This document shows positions 35,340-43,864 of a DNA stretch of 64,000 nt, one piece after another (position 1 is the stretch's first letter; every line of letters begins with the position of its first letter). The DNA lies in NCBI GenBank assembly GCA_003020965.1, contig PXRL01000009.1:142786-206785 (forward strand), written 5' to 3'. The notes under the pieces were generated by a model. That model was given only the letters and a program-made list of their open reading frames with translations. It did not search any database and was not told the origin of the DNA. A program made the translations under genes and the position numbers. The DNA comes from Halobacteriales archaeon QS_4_69_225. GTDB lineage: Archaea; Halobacteriota; Halobacteria; Halobacteriales; Haloarculaceae.

Positions 35340-35798
35340 ATGCACGTCTCCGTCATCGGCGGCTCCGGCGTCGGCGAGGAAACCTACGAGACGGCCCGCG
35401 AGGTCGGCCGGTTGCTCGGCGCGCGCGGCCACACCGTCGTCTGCGGCGGCCGCGGCGGCGTCATGGAGGCGGTCTGCCGCGGCGCGCGCGAGCGGGACGC
35501 CGAGACGATCGGCATCCTGCCCGGCGAGCGCCGGAGCGTCGCCAACGACTGGGTGACCACGCCCGTCGTCACCGGGATAGGCAGCGCCCGCAACCGCATG
35601 GTCGTCCTCAACGGCGACGCGGTCGTCGCCGTCGACGGCGCCACGGGGACGCTGTCCGAACTCGGACACGCCCTCGACTGCGGCCGCCCGGTCGCCGGCC
35701 TCGACACCCACGACGTCGACCTCGCGGGGTTCGAGGCCGTCGAAACGCCCACGGCCGCCGTCGACTACGTGGAGTCGTCGGCCGACAGCCACAGGTAG
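35340..35798 (+). CDS. TIGR00725/LOG-like nucleotide-binding protein
   Basis: A 152-residue Rossmann-type protein: VSVIGGSGVGEETYETAREVG near the N-terminus, then VVCGGRGGVMEAVCRGARE (the GG-RGG-M-E motif of lysine-decarboxylase-like/LOG proteins) and GIGSARNRMVVLNGD, and TLSELGHAL, which replaces the usual PGGxGTxxE. This is the TIGR00725 subfamily. A nucleotide or cytokinin-type phosphoribohydrolase activity is possible but unproven. Its 3' end overlaps the convergent small membrane gene by 34 bases. Confidence 0.83.
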   Translation: MHVSVIGGSGVGEETYETAREVGRLLGARGHTVVCGGRGGVMEAVCRGARERDAETIGILPGERRSVANDWVTTPVVTGIGSARNRMVVLNGDAVVAVDGATGTLSELGHALDCGRPVAGLDTHDVDLAGFEAVETPTAAVDYVESSADSHR

Positions 35799-35995
35799 AC
35801 CGCCGCCAGCAGGTTCGGAACGGCGAGCAGCCGCACCCGGCGGATCGACGCCGCCGTCGGCTCGAACTCGACCCGCAGCACCGTCGCGTACCCCCACCGT
35901 GCGGCCGACAGCAGGGCCCGCGGCGCGACGGCGTGGGCGATGGCCGCCAGGACCCCGGCGACCGCCAGCAGTCGGCGTATCGTCGATTCGTCCAT
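35765..35995 (-). CDS. small hypothetical membrane protein
   Basis: A 76-residue protein with two or three hydrophobic segments (LLAVAGVLAAIAHAVAPRAL and LLAVPNLLAAVYLWL) separated by a basic loop. Codon use is coding-like. The last 34 bases overlap the LOG-like gene on the other strand. Not assigned to a named family. Confidence 0.6.
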   Translation of the reverse strand: MDESTIRRLLAVAGVLAAIAHAVAPRALLSAARWGYATVLRVEFEPTAASIRRVRLLAVPNLLAAVYLWLSADDST

Positions 35996-36070
35996 GCGCG
36001 GTCGAGGGGCGGAGCGGGGAGAAACCGCCGGGTACCGGCCCGGGTTGCCGGCGGTCGCCCGACCGCCCGG

Positions 36071-36823
36071 TCACGCCACCGTCCGGGTCGTGTGCTCCTT
36101 GTAGGCCCGCCGCTTCAGACGCCGGTACCGCTCCCGGGAGTCGACGGCCCACTTGTACTCGAAGCCCGCCGGCGGGTCGCCCATCCACTCGACGAGCGCC
36201 TCCGTGTCGTCACAGTCGAACCGGAGTTCGTTTCGCTTGAACGTCGGGTCGAAGCCGACCTCCCGGAACAGGGAAACGAGAAAGTCGCTCCGGTCGCTCT
36301 CGTTCCGGGCCTTGATCTCGATCCGGGGCCGTCCCCACCGTCCGACGTCGAGGTAGCCGTCTGAAACGTACCAGAACTTCGCCAGAGTCGGCGTGAGCGC
36401 GAGGTCGGTGGGGAAGTGCTTCGAACCATCGGGGTACCACCGTCGGCGGAGGTCCTCGAAGAAGGGATTCGTCCGCGACCAGACGGTGTGCATATCGTGG
36501 TAGTTCTCCGTTTTGGCGTCCGGACTGAACCCCGTTTTCCGATTATTCTCCGCCAGTTCTGCCGCCGTCTTCTTCATCGACACGCCGGTCGTCAAGATGC
36601 CCATTCGGTCGTCGAACCACCGAAGAAACCGACGGTTCGTCATCGGGAGGCGAAATACCGGAGAGTTACCACCACTGGGGCGGGGTATCGACCCATCGCC
36701 CATCAGTAGACCGATTAGAATCTCTCGCCGTCTCTTGTCGATGTCCGGATACGGACACGTACCGTGCCACCAGTGAAGACCGAGACGCTCGAACTGTTCA
36801 CCACAGGATGGACACGTCGCCAT
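36071..36823 (-). CDS. free-standing LAGLIDADG homing endonuclease with N-terminal zinc finger
   Basis: A 250-residue endonuclease candidate. The first 26 residues form a metal finger (CPSCGEQF, then HWWHGTCPYP). Two LAGLIDADG helices follow: EILIGLLMGDGS near 35-46 and AKFWYVSDGYL near 148-158, each with the catalytic Asp. A single-chain, two-motif enzyme of this length should make an asymmetric cut. Base composition is lower in GC than the neighbours and codons include AAT, ATT and GAA in plenty. It lies 16 bases after the pcna stop, same strand, and is not inside an intron or intein as far as can be seen. Its target may be the pcna 3' end. Confidence 0.85.
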   Translation of the reverse strand: MATCPSCGEQFERLGLHWWHGTCPYPDIDKRRREILIGLLMGDGSIPRPSGGNSPVFRLPMTNRRFLRWFDDRMGILTTGVSMKKTAAELAENNRKTGFSPDAKTENYHDMHTVWSRTNPFFEDLRRRWYPDGSKHFPTDLALTPTLAKFWYVSDGYLDVGRWGRPRIEIKARNESDRSDFLVSLFREVGFDPTFKRNELRFDCDDTEALVEWMGDPPAGFEYKWAVDSRERYRRLKRRAYKEHTTRTVA

Positions 36824-36839
36824 GCGTCTTTTATTCGCC

Positions 36840-37583
36840 TCAATCGCTTTGAATTCTGGGGGCTAACATATAGGTTGCGTGACCGTCACCTTCCGCGAAG
36901 CTGAAGTGCATCTTGACGGGGAACTCCTCGCCGAGTTCGGTCGTCACCTCGGCGTCGGAGGGGATGGCCTTGTTCATGTCGTTGAGGTAGTCAAGCGAGA
37001 ACAGCGAGCGGGCCTCGCCGGCCGACAGCGAGATGAGGTCCTCGCGGCCGAGTTCGAGGTGGACGTCGTCGGTGTCGCCTTCGGCGTCGACGTAGAACTC
37101 CTCGTCGTCGGGGTCGACGCCCAGCGCGATGTGGTCGCTCACCATGTCGGCGGCCGTCACGGCGCGGGCGATGTCGCGGCCCTCGATGACGATCTCCGCC
37201 GAGAGGTCCAGCTCCGGGAGGTCCGGCTCCTGGCGGATGGAATCGGGGTCGATGAGCGCCAGGGTGTACTCCAGGCCGTCGAGGGAGATGTGGAGCTTGC
37301 GGGTTTCCTCGTCGAGTTCGAGGTGGACCAGCTGGTCGGAGTCGGCCATCCCGACGATGTCCTCCAGGCGGTCGAGGTCGACGCCGATGACGCCGCCGTC
37401 GGTCTCGTAGGACTCGAAGGCCGCCGCCGACAGCTCCAGGTCGACCATCCCGACGTTGGCCGGGTCGACCGCGCGGATCGTGAGGCCCTCCTCCTCGAGG
37501 CGGATCTTGCACTCGTCGACCAGCACGCTCACGGAGTCGAGCGCCGCCCCGAGCGTGTCCGCGCTCACGATAGTCTTGAACAT
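36840..37583 (-). CDS. pcna: DNA polymerase sliding clamp (PCNA)
   Basis: Trimeric clamp that tethers DNA polymerase and other replication proteins, 247 residues. Starts [21 protein letters not shown]; inter-domain loop region around [19 protein letters not shown]-terminus [10 protein letters not shown]. The start at 37583 fits a TATA element 27 bases upstream (leaderless). The last 15 or so codons (36840-36890) use GGT, GCA, TAT, TTA, AGA, ATT, CAA and GAT, while the rest of the gene almost always ends codons in C or G. The protein sequence of this tail is normal, so it was recoded, not damaged. A homing endonuclease gene follows. Confidence 0.95.
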   Translation of the reverse strand: MFKTIVSADTLGAALDSVSVLVDECKIRLEEEGLTIRAVDPANVGMVDLELSAAAFESYETDGGVIGVDLDRLEDIVGMADSDQLVHLELDEETRKLHISLDGLEYTLALIDPDSIRQEPDLPELDLSAEIVIEGRDIARAVTAADMVSDHIALGVDPDDEEFYVDAEGDTDDVHLELGREDLISLSAGEARSLFSLDYLNDMNKAIPSDAEVTTELGEEFPVKMHFSFAEGDGHATYMLAPRIQSD

Positions 37584-37605
37584 GGACGTAGTTCTGTCTG
37601 CCGGG

Positions 37606-37613
37606 TTAAAAAC
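37606..37613 (-). promoter_or_regulatory. TATA element of pcna
   Basis: GTTTTTAA on the minus strand, centred about 26 bases from the ATG at 37583, as expected for a leaderless haloarchaeal transcript. Confidence 0.55.
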
Positions 37614-37703
37614 TTGCACATCCCGTTCCGTGCGTGTACGGCCGCGAGAGCGACGGGAGCGGGGCTGTCGTCGGCCGGGGGCCGACGCGACCGCGCCGGC
37701 CGT

Positions 37704-37949
37704 TCATATTCTGCTGCTCGGGCGGCCGCCGCGGCCGCCGCCGTTCCGGCCGAGCAGAACGTACAGGATGAGTCCGAGAAGCGGGGCGAGGAAGACGACG
37801 ATGGCCCACAGGAACGCCGGGTGCTGGCTGTTCCGCTGGGCGTCCTTGTACACGAAGTAGACGATCGCCAGAAACCCGGCCAGGATGATCAGCCACAGGA
37901 GCAGGACCGGGCCGGCACCGCCGTTCTGCAGCGGGAGGGCGGGAAGCAT
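37704..37949 (-). CDS. PLDc_N-type small membrane protein
   Basis: An 81-residue protein with two membrane segments (VLLLWLIILAGFLAIVYFVYKDA and FLWAIVVFLAPLLGLILYVLLGR) that match the phospholipase D nuclease N-terminal domain (PLDc_N) found alone in many haloarchaea. A Gly/Arg-rich tail ends the protein. Function unknown; possibly a membrane-associated accessory. Sits between pcna and the 2-oxoacid dehydrogenase genes, same strand. Confidence 0.75.
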   Translation of the reverse strand: MLPALPLQNGGAGPVLLLWLIILAGFLAIVYFVYKDAQRNSQHPAFLWAIVVFLAPLLGLILYVLLGRNGGGRGGRPSSRI

Positions 37950-38078
37950 AGTGTTCGGATCGGCACAGACGAAATAAGTATCTTTTCCTCCGTTCGCGGG
38001 CCGGGCGACGGCGAACAGCCTTCATGCGGGACGGCCGTCGGGTCCACCGGGCGGCCGTCGGCCCCGACGGATCGCCGG

Positions 38079-39788
38079 TCACTCCAGCAGCAGTAGCTCG
38101 GGTTCTTCGAGGTACTCCTTGACAGTGTTGACGAACTGGGCGGCGTCGGCGCCGTCGATGACGCGGTGGTCGATGGACAGCGACAGAGTCATCACCTTCC
38201 GGGCTTCCACCTCGCCGTCGACTACCCACGGGCGGTCCTTGATCGCGCCCAGCCCGAGGATGGCCGTCTCGGGGTAGTTGATGATGGGCGTGGCGTACTC
38301 GCCGCCGATGGCGCCGAAGTTCGTGACCGTGAACGTGCCGCCCTGCATGTCCGAGCGGGCGATGGAGCGGTCGCGGGCGGCGTCGATGAGCTCGCGCATC
38401 TCGTCGGCCAACTCGAGCATCCCCTTGCGGTCGGCGCCCTCGACGACCGGCACCATCAGCCCGTCGTCGGTCGCCGTCGCGACGCCGATGTTGTAGTCGC
38501 CCCTGACGATGATCTCCTCGGCCTCTTCGTCGAGCTGGGAGTTGAGGATGGGGTGTTCCCGCAGGCCGGCGACGACGGCCTTGAACACGAACGGCATGTA
38601 GGTGAGCTTCGTGCCGCGCTCCTCGGCGCGGTCCTTCAGCCGGCCGCGGGCCTCGACGAGCCGCGTCACGTCGACCTCGTCGTGGTGGGTGACGTGCGGT
38701 GCGGTGAACTTCGAGCGCTCCATCTGCTCGCCGATGGTCTGGCGGACCCCGCGGTAGGGGAGGCGTTCGTCTCCGCCCTCGCCCTCGCCCTCGGCGTCGA
38801 CATCGCCCCGGGCCGCTGTGGCCGTGGCGCCGGTCGCGGTGCCGGCGTCGGTCGCTGACGCCTCGCTGTTGGCGGCGACGGTCTCGGCGTCGGCCGCCTG
38901 CGCCCGCCGCTGGGCTTCGGCGTACTCCCGGACGTGCTCCTCGGAAACGAACGCCTCGCCGTCCTTCGTCTCGTCGGTCGGCACCGCGTCGAGGTCGACG
39001 CCTTCCTCCTCGGCGAACTTCCGGGTGGCCGGTGCCGCGAGCGTCCGTTCACGGTCGGCGGTAGCGTCGACGGCAGCATTGGGGGTCGTCGTCTCCGCCG
39101 CCCCGCCGCCGGTCGTCCCGTTGGCGTCGACCCGCTGGGTCGCCGAGGTCAACTCGGCGTCGGCCTCGCTTCCGGCCGTCGCGCCGGCCGGCTGGCCGTT
39201 CTCTGCGGCCCGGCTGACGTCGGCCTCGGTCACCCGGCCGCCGGGGCCGCTGCCCGCGACGACGCCGATGTCGACGCCGAGTTCGCGGGCGAGCCGGCGG
39301 GCCGACGGCGCGGCGAAGACCCGCCCGTCGAGTTCGCCCACCTCGGCGGCGTCGGCCGCCTCGGCCGACTCGGTCGGATCGGCGGCCGCGGAGTCGGCCC
39401 CCGGCTCCGAATCCGGCTCCGGGTCCGCCCCGGCTGCCGCCGGCTCGTCGCTCCCGGCCGCGGCCGCCGCATCCGGTTCCGTTCGTTCGTCCTGGACGGG
39501 GTCGCCGTCGCCGTCGTCGGCCGACGGCCGACCCCTCGACGAGCTCTGCTCGTCGGTGTCGAACGTGATGATGACGTCGCCGACGGGTACCATCTCGCCG
39601 GGATCGGCGAGCAGTTCACGGACGGAACCGTTCACCGGCGCCGGCACCTCGACGACCGCCTTGTCCGTCTCCACCTCGGCGACGGGCTGGTCCTCCGAGA
39701 CCGCGTCGCCCGGCTCGACGAGCCAACTGACGATCTCCGCTTCGGTGAGGCCCTCGCCGACGTCCGGGAGTTCGAACTCGTGTACCAT
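38079..39788 (-). CDS. 2-oxoacid dehydrogenase E2 (dihydrolipoyl acyltransferase)
   Basis: Core of a 2-oxoacid dehydrogenase complex, 569 residues. Lipoyl domain at 1-76 with lipoylated Lys43 in VETDKAVVE. Two peripheral-subunit-binding domains, at about 154-190 (APSARRLARELGVD) and 246-285 (APATRKFAEEEGVDLD), separated by Asp/Ala/Ser linkers; most E2 proteins have one such domain. Catalytic domain from about 340, with active-site motif HRVIDGADAAQF near 538 and LLLLE at the C-terminus. The substrate is unsettled: in haloarchaea these genes are known but pyruvate is mostly oxidised by ferredoxin oxidoreductase. Last gene of the leftward E1alpha-E1beta-E2 operon. Confidence 0.93.
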   Translation of the reverse strand: MVHEFELPDVGEGLTEAEIVSWLVEPGDAVSEDQPVAEVETDKAVVEVPAPVNGSVRELLADPGEMVPVGDVIITFDTDEQSSSRGRPSADDGDGDPVQDERTEPDAAAAAGSDEPAAAGADPEPDSEPGADSAAADPTESAEAADAAEVGELDGRVFAAPSARRLARELGVDIGVVAGSGPGGRVTEADVSRAAENGQPAGATAGSEADAELTSATQRVDANGTTGGGAAETTTPNAAVDATADRERTLAAPATRKFAEEEGVDLDAVPTDETKDGEAFVSEEHVREYAEAQRRAQAADAETVAANSEASATDAGTATGATATAARGDVDAEGEGEGGDERLPYRGVRQTIGEQMERSKFTAPHVTHHDEVDVTRLVEARGRLKDRAEERGTKLTYMPFVFKAVVAGLREHPILNSQLDEEAEEIIVRGDYNIGVATATDDGLMVPVVEGADRKGMLELADEMRELIDAARDRSIARSDMQGGTFTVTNFGAIGGEYATPIINYPETAILGLGAIKDRPWVVDGEVEARKVMTLSLSIDHRVIDGADAAQFVNTVKEYLEEPELLLLE

Positions 39789-39791
39789 GGG

Positions 39792-40790
39792 TCAGGCGTC
39801 GTACGCCTCCCGGATGGCGTCTTCGATGCGTGCGTCCTCCGGCACGTAGTAGTCCTCCGTCGCGTACAGCGGGTACGGAACGTCGAAGCCGGTCACCCGT
39901 TCGATCGGCGCCTCCTGGTAGTACAGCGCCTCCTCCTGAATGGTGGCGGTGATCTCGCCGGCGAGGCCGCCGGTTTTCGGCGCCTCGTGGACGACGACCG
40001 CCCGGCCGGTCTTCTTGAACGACTCGACGACCGTCTCGGCGTCCATCGGCGACAGCGTCCGGAGGTCGACCACCTCGACGTCGACCCCCTCGTCGGCGAC
40101 CGCCTCGGCGGCCTCGATCGACGGGCGGGTCATCGCCCCCCAGGTGAACAGCGAGACGTCGGTTCCCTTCCGGCGGACGGCGGCCTCGCCGAGCTCGACC
40201 GTGTAGGGGTCGTCGGGCACCTCCTCGCGGAACGCGCGGTAGATGAGCTTCGGTTCGAGGAACACGACGGGGTCGGGGTCGCGGACCGACGCCGCCAGCA
40301 GCCCCTTCGCGTCGTACGGCGTCGACGGGACGGCGACCTTCAGCCCCGCCTCGTGGGTGTAGAACGCCTCCTTGGACTCGGAGTGGTGCTCCGGCGCGCG
40401 GATGCCGCCGCCGTACGGCGCCCGGACGACCATCGGCAGGTTGTATTGGCCCCGCGAGCGGGTCCGGAACCGGGCGGCATGTGAGACGATCTGGTCGAAG
40501 CCCGGGTACATGAAGCCCGAGAACTGCAGCTCCGGGACCGGCTTCATGCCGTAGGCGGCCATGCCGACGGCGGTGCCGATGATGCCGGCCTCCGCCAGCG
40601 GCGTGTCGATGACCCGGTCGTCGCCGAACTCCTCGTACAGTCCCTCGGTGGCGCGGAAGACCCCGCCGTTCTTGCCGACGTCCTCGCCCATGACGACCAC
40701 GTCGTCGTCGCGCTGCATCTCGCCTTTCAGTCCGTCCCGGACGGCCTGTACGAGCGTCAGGTTCTGGGTCTCGGCCTGCTGTGTGCTCAT
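39792..40790 (-). CDS. 2-oxoacid dehydrogenase E1 component, beta subunit
   Basis: Thiamine-diphosphate-dependent E1 beta, 332 residues. Typical parts: [53 protein letters not shown], and [20 protein letters not shown] near 230. The start ATG overlaps the E1 alpha stop TGA (ATGA), so the subunits are made in equal amounts. The E2 gene follows after 3 bases. It forms a heterotetramer with E1 alpha. Confidence 0.94.
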   Translation of the reverse strand: MSTQQAETQNLTLVQAVRDGLKGEMQRDDDVVVMGEDVGKNGGVFRATEGLYEEFGDDRVIDTPLAEAGIIGTAVGMAAYGMKPVPELQFSGFMYPGFDQIVSHAARFRTRSRGQYNLPMVVRAPYGGGIRAPEHHSESKEAFYTHEAGLKVAVPSTPYDAKGLLAASVRDPDPVVFLEPKLIYRAFREEVPDDPYTVELGEAAVRRKGTDVSLFTWGAMTRPSIEAAEAVADEGVDVEVVDLRTLSPMDAETVVESFKKTGRAVVVHEAPKTGGLAGEITATIQEEALYYQEAPIERVTGFDVPYPLYATEDYYVPEDARIEDAIREAYDA

Positions 40791-41908
40791 TCTAGTAGCT
40801 CCTCGTCGCCGTGTCGGTCGCGAAGCCGTTCGAGGTACTCCCGCTGCTCCCGGAGCCGCCCGGGCATGTCCTCGTAGACGTGCTCGAACATGTCGGTCGG
40901 GTCGGGCCGCTCGACGCTCTCGGCGGTGTCGATGGCGTCGGCGACCTCGTCCTCGACGGACTGGCCGACGGCGTCGACGCGCTCGTCGTCGAGGATCCCC
41001 TGTCTGCGGAGGTACGTCTCCAGCCGCGGGATGGGGTCTTTGGCCTTCCACCGTTCGACCTCCTCCTCGTCGCGGTACACCGAGGGGTCGTCGGCGGTCG
41101 TGTGGGCGCCGAAGCGGTACTGGACGGCCTCGATCATCGTCGGCCGGGTCGCCCGACCGGGGCCGTCGTCGGGTCGCCCGCCGCCTTTGGCCTTCTCGAG
41201 GGCCTCCCGGGTGACCTGGTAGACCGCGAGCGGGTCCATCCCGTCGACCTGGACGCCCTCGAAGCCGTAAGCGTGGGCCTTCTGGGCCAGCGTCTCCGCG
41301 GCCGACTGCTTCTCCCGCGGCACCGAGATGGCCCACTGGTTGTTGTTGCAGAAAAAGACAGTCGGCGTGTCGAACACGCCGGCGAAGTTGAGCCCCTCGT
41401 GGAAGTCGCCCTCGGAGGTGGCGCCGTCGCCGAAGTAACAGAGAAACGCCTCGTCGTTGCCCTGCAGCTTCGAGGCCCAGGCCGCGCCGGTCGCGTGCGG
41501 AATCTGGGAGGCGATGGGCACCGCCACGGGGAAGATGCGGAGCCCCTCGAGTTCGTTGCCCCGCTCGTCGCCCATCCAGTAGCGGAGCGTCTCGTCGAGC
41601 CCCAGCCCTCGGACGTAGGCGGCGCCGTGCTCCCGGTAGCTCGGCACGATCCAGTCGTCCTCGGCCAGCGCCGCGGCGCTGCCGACCTGTGCACCCTCCT
41701 GGCCCGACAGCGGCGGGTACGTCCCCATCCGCCCCTGTCGCTGGAGGCTGACGGCCCGCTCGTCGAAGTGCCGGGCCAGCCGCATCTGCCGGTACATCTC
41801 GACCAGGCTGTCGTCGTCGAGGTCCGGCACCTCGGCCCCGTCGACGACCCGCCCGTCGTCGTCGAGAACCCGCACCCGGTCGCGGGGGTCTCGCTGTAGC
41901 GTACTCAT
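40787..41908 (-). CDS. 2-oxoacid dehydrogenase E1 component, alpha subunit
   Basis: E1 alpha, 373 residues, decarboxylates a 2-oxoacid and passes the acyl group to lipoyl-E2. ThDP-binding features are [19 protein letters not shown] with [11 protein letters not shown] (the GDG...NN motif) near 165-195, and [10 protein letters not shown] earlier. Phosphorylation-loop like [14 protein letters not shown] lies near 265. First gene of the operon. A palindrome TTTACGTAAA lies about 50 bases upstream of the start and may be an operator. Confidence 0.94.
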   Translation of the reverse strand: MSTLQRDPRDRVRVLDDDGRVVDGAEVPDLDDDSLVEMYRQMRLARHFDERAVSLQRQGRMGTYPPLSGQEGAQVGSAAALAEDDWIVPSYREHGAAYVRGLGLDETLRYWMGDERGNELEGLRIFPVAVPIASQIPHATGAAWASKLQGNDEAFLCYFGDGATSEGDFHEGLNFAGVFDTPTVFFCNNNQWAISVPREKQSAAETLAQKAHAYGFEGVQVDGMDPLAVYQVTREALEKAKGGGRPDDGPGRATRPTMIEAVQYRFGAHTTADDPSVYRDEEEVERWKAKDPIPRLETYLRRQGILDDERVDAVGQSVEDEVADAIDTAESVERPDPTDMFEHVYEDMPGRLREQREYLERLRDRHGDEELLE

Positions 41909-41956
41909 AGCTCCCTCCGTCGCATGGACGGGATTTCCGCGGCCGACGGCATAGTG

Positions 41957-41966
41957 TTTACGTAAA
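41957..41966. promoter_or_regulatory. palindrome upstream of the 2-oxoacid dehydrogenase operon
   Basis: TTTACGTAAA, a perfect 10-base palindrome directly beside an AT-rich stretch (AAATTT), in the promoter zone of the E1 alpha gene. Regulator unknown. Confidence 0.35.
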
Positions 41967-42217
41967 ATTTGCCACGTTCGGCCGGCGGCGTTCGGATGGG
42001 CGGCGGTGTCCTGCGCGACCGCCCCGCGGGCGGGACTGGAAGGGCCCGGGCGGTCGGCGGAGCCGCGAGAAACCCACAGAACGGAGTCCAGGGATCATAG
42101 CGAGTCGGAGCCGTCGAGTGCGAAGCTTCCACGGCGGTCACGGTCAACGACGGCAACTGAAGTGCTTAGTGAACAGTACCGAGGACCGCGACCGCCAGCG
42201 GCGACGCGGGCGCTACG
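41967..42217. other. gene-free stretch upstream of the 2-oxoacid dehydrogenase operon
   Basis: About 250 bases between the promoter-zone palindrome and the stop of the small DUF7331-like gene. Open frames here are Arg/Pro/Ser-rich shadows of high GC; no gene, repeat or RNA is recognised. Confidence 0.35.
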
Positions 42218-42442
42218 TCACGTCATCCGTTCGAGGTCGACGGCGGTACCGATGAGATACCGCCTTGGTGCATCCCGATCGTAGAGCATCGTTCCCTGCC
42301 CCGTCCGGCAGGTACCGACGCTTCCCCCCGAAATCCCCGGGTCGCGCGGCGTGTCGACCCACGCCTCCGGAAGCCGGGCGGCGTTTCCGTTCTCCCCCGT
42401 CTCGAATCCGTCGTCCGATTCCATTCGTCTTTTCCCCCGCAT
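42218..42442 (-). CDS. small DUF7331-like protein
   Basis: A 74-residue acidic protein. The C-terminal GTMLYDRDAPRRYLIGTAVDL resembles the short haloarchaeal DUF7331 family (patterns of the type GxxxYDxxxPxxWI). Two starts are possible, 42442 and 42424. A TTTTATA element on the minus strand near 42463 supports transcription from here. Function unknown. Confidence 0.5.
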   Translation of the reverse strand: MRGKRRMESDDGFETGENGNAARLPEAWVDTPRDPGISGGSVGTCRTGQGTMLYDRDAPRRYLIGTAVDLERMT

Positions 42443-42532
42443 CACGGTACAGCGTGGGGTATAAAATGCGTTGTGACAAAGGTTTCCAAACGTCTCCTGG
42501 CCCGGCGCTCGAAGGCTGTCGAGACGGGTCAC

Positions 42533-42824
42533 GGCGGTCGTCCTGTGGCCGAGTCGTCGGCGAGGGTCTTCCCGCTCGCGGCCCCCAGGTCGTCACTCCC
42601 GTCGGTCACCCCGCTGCGTGGCCGGCCCGAGCCGACTCGCGGGTCGCTTCGCTCGCGGGTCGCTTCACTCGCGGGTCACTCCGTTCCCCCCTCGCTCAGT
42701 CCGAGGTGGCTTGTGCCGCCGCCCTGCTCGCGGGTCACTCCGTTCCCCGCTCGGTCAGTCCGAGGCGGCCGAACGCAGTGAGGCCGCCTCGCGCGCCTCA
42801 CGGGTCGCTTCGCTCCCCGTTCGG
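42533..42824. repeat. GC-rich tandem-like repeats before lipA 3' end
   Basis: From about 42640, units of CGCGGGTCGCTTCGCTCG, CACGGGTCGCTTCGCTCC and CGCGGGTCACTCCGTTCC follow each other. A 9-base inverted repeat GAGGCGGCC...GGCCGCCTC lies at about 42760-42790. No gene is supported. The same core recurs at 7990-8110 and inside coding sequences. Confidence 0.6.
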
Positions 42825-43760
42825 CTATTCAGCGGCGGCTTGCGCCGCCGCTCTCGCCTCCTCGGCGCTCTTGCCGTCCCGCAGCAGCGCCTCGACGAAG
42901 AACTCGCCGGCCTTGAACGACGACCGGACCATCGGCCCCGAGGCGCAGTAGAGGAAGCCGAACTCCTCCTCGGCGATCGTCTTCCAGACGTCGAACTTGT
43001 CGGGGTGAACGTAGTCGAACACCTCCAGGTGCGACCGGGAGGGCTGGAGGTACTGCCCGAAGGTGACGATGTCGACGCCGACCTCCCGGAGGTCCCCGAG
43101 TGTCCGGTAGACCTCGTGGTCGTACTCGCCGACGCCGAGCATGAGGCTCGTCTTGGTGTAGACCTCCGACTCCCGGGTGACCTGTTCGAGGACCGCGAGT
43201 GACTGCTCGTAGTTGGCCCGGCGGTCCCGGACGGGCCACTGCAGGCGGTCGACCGTCTCGACGTTGTGGGCGACGACGTCCGGTTGGGCGTCGATTATCT
43301 TCCGGACGTCGTCGGGATCGCCGCCGAAGTCCGGAATCAGCGTCTCGACGAGAATCGAGGGGTCCCGTTGTTTTATCTCGCGGATGGTCTCGGCGAAGTG
43401 GCCGGCGCCGCCGTCGGCGAGGTCGTCGCGGTCGACCGAAGTCAGGACGACGTACTCCAGGCCGATCTCGGCGACGGCCTCGGCGACGTCGGTCGGTTCG
43501 TCGGGATCCAGCGGCTCCATGCCTCCGGTTGCGACGTCGCAGAAGTTACAGCCGCGCGAACAGCGGTCGCCCATCAGCATGAACGTCGCGGTGCCGGGCC
43601 CGTTGCGCCCGCTCCAGCAGTCGCCGAGGTTGGGACAGTTGGCCTCCTCGCAGACGGTGTGGAGGTTCCGGTCCCGCAGCGTCTCCTTTATTTCGGCGAA
43701 CCGCTCGCCGCTGGGCGGCCGCGACTTCAGCCACTCCGGCTTGCGGCGCCGACTGCTCAT
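42825..43760 (-). CDS. lipA: lipoyl synthase
   Basis: Radical-SAM enzyme inserting two sulfurs into octanoyl-E2 or GcvH, 311 residues. The auxiliary cluster uses C37, C42 and C48 (VCEEANCPNLGDCW), and the radical SAM cluster uses CSRGCNFC at 67-74. Other marks: GGAGHFAETI, NVETVDRLQWPVRD, QYLQPSRSHLEV and the C-terminal CASGPMVRSSFKAGEFF with the final Ser ligand. The last codons contain the palindrome GCGGCGGC...GCCGCCGC. Placed about 900 bases upstream of the E1alpha-E1beta-E2 operon it modifies. Confidence 0.95.
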   Translation of the reverse strand: MSSRRRKPEWLKSRPPSGERFAEIKETLRDRNLHTVCEEANCPNLGDCWSGRNGPGTATFMLMGDRCSRGCNFCDVATGGMEPLDPDEPTDVAEAVAEIGLEYVVLTSVDRDDLADGGAGHFAETIREIKQRDPSILVETLIPDFGGDPDDVRKIIDAQPDVVAHNVETVDRLQWPVRDRRANYEQSLAVLEQVTRESEVYTKTSLMLGVGEYDHEVYRTLGDLREVGVDIVTFGQYLQPSRSHLEVFDYVHPDKFDVWKTIAEEEFGFLYCASGPMVRSSFKAGEFFVEALLRDGKSAEEARAAAQAAAE

Positions 43761-43864
43761 GCGGTACGGTTCGGTTCCGGAAATAAAAGCGTGCGGTTGT
43801 TCTCACCGAAACGTACGTCCGGGGGTTTTTTGCGCCCGAGATCGGTCTACATCTGACACGGACG

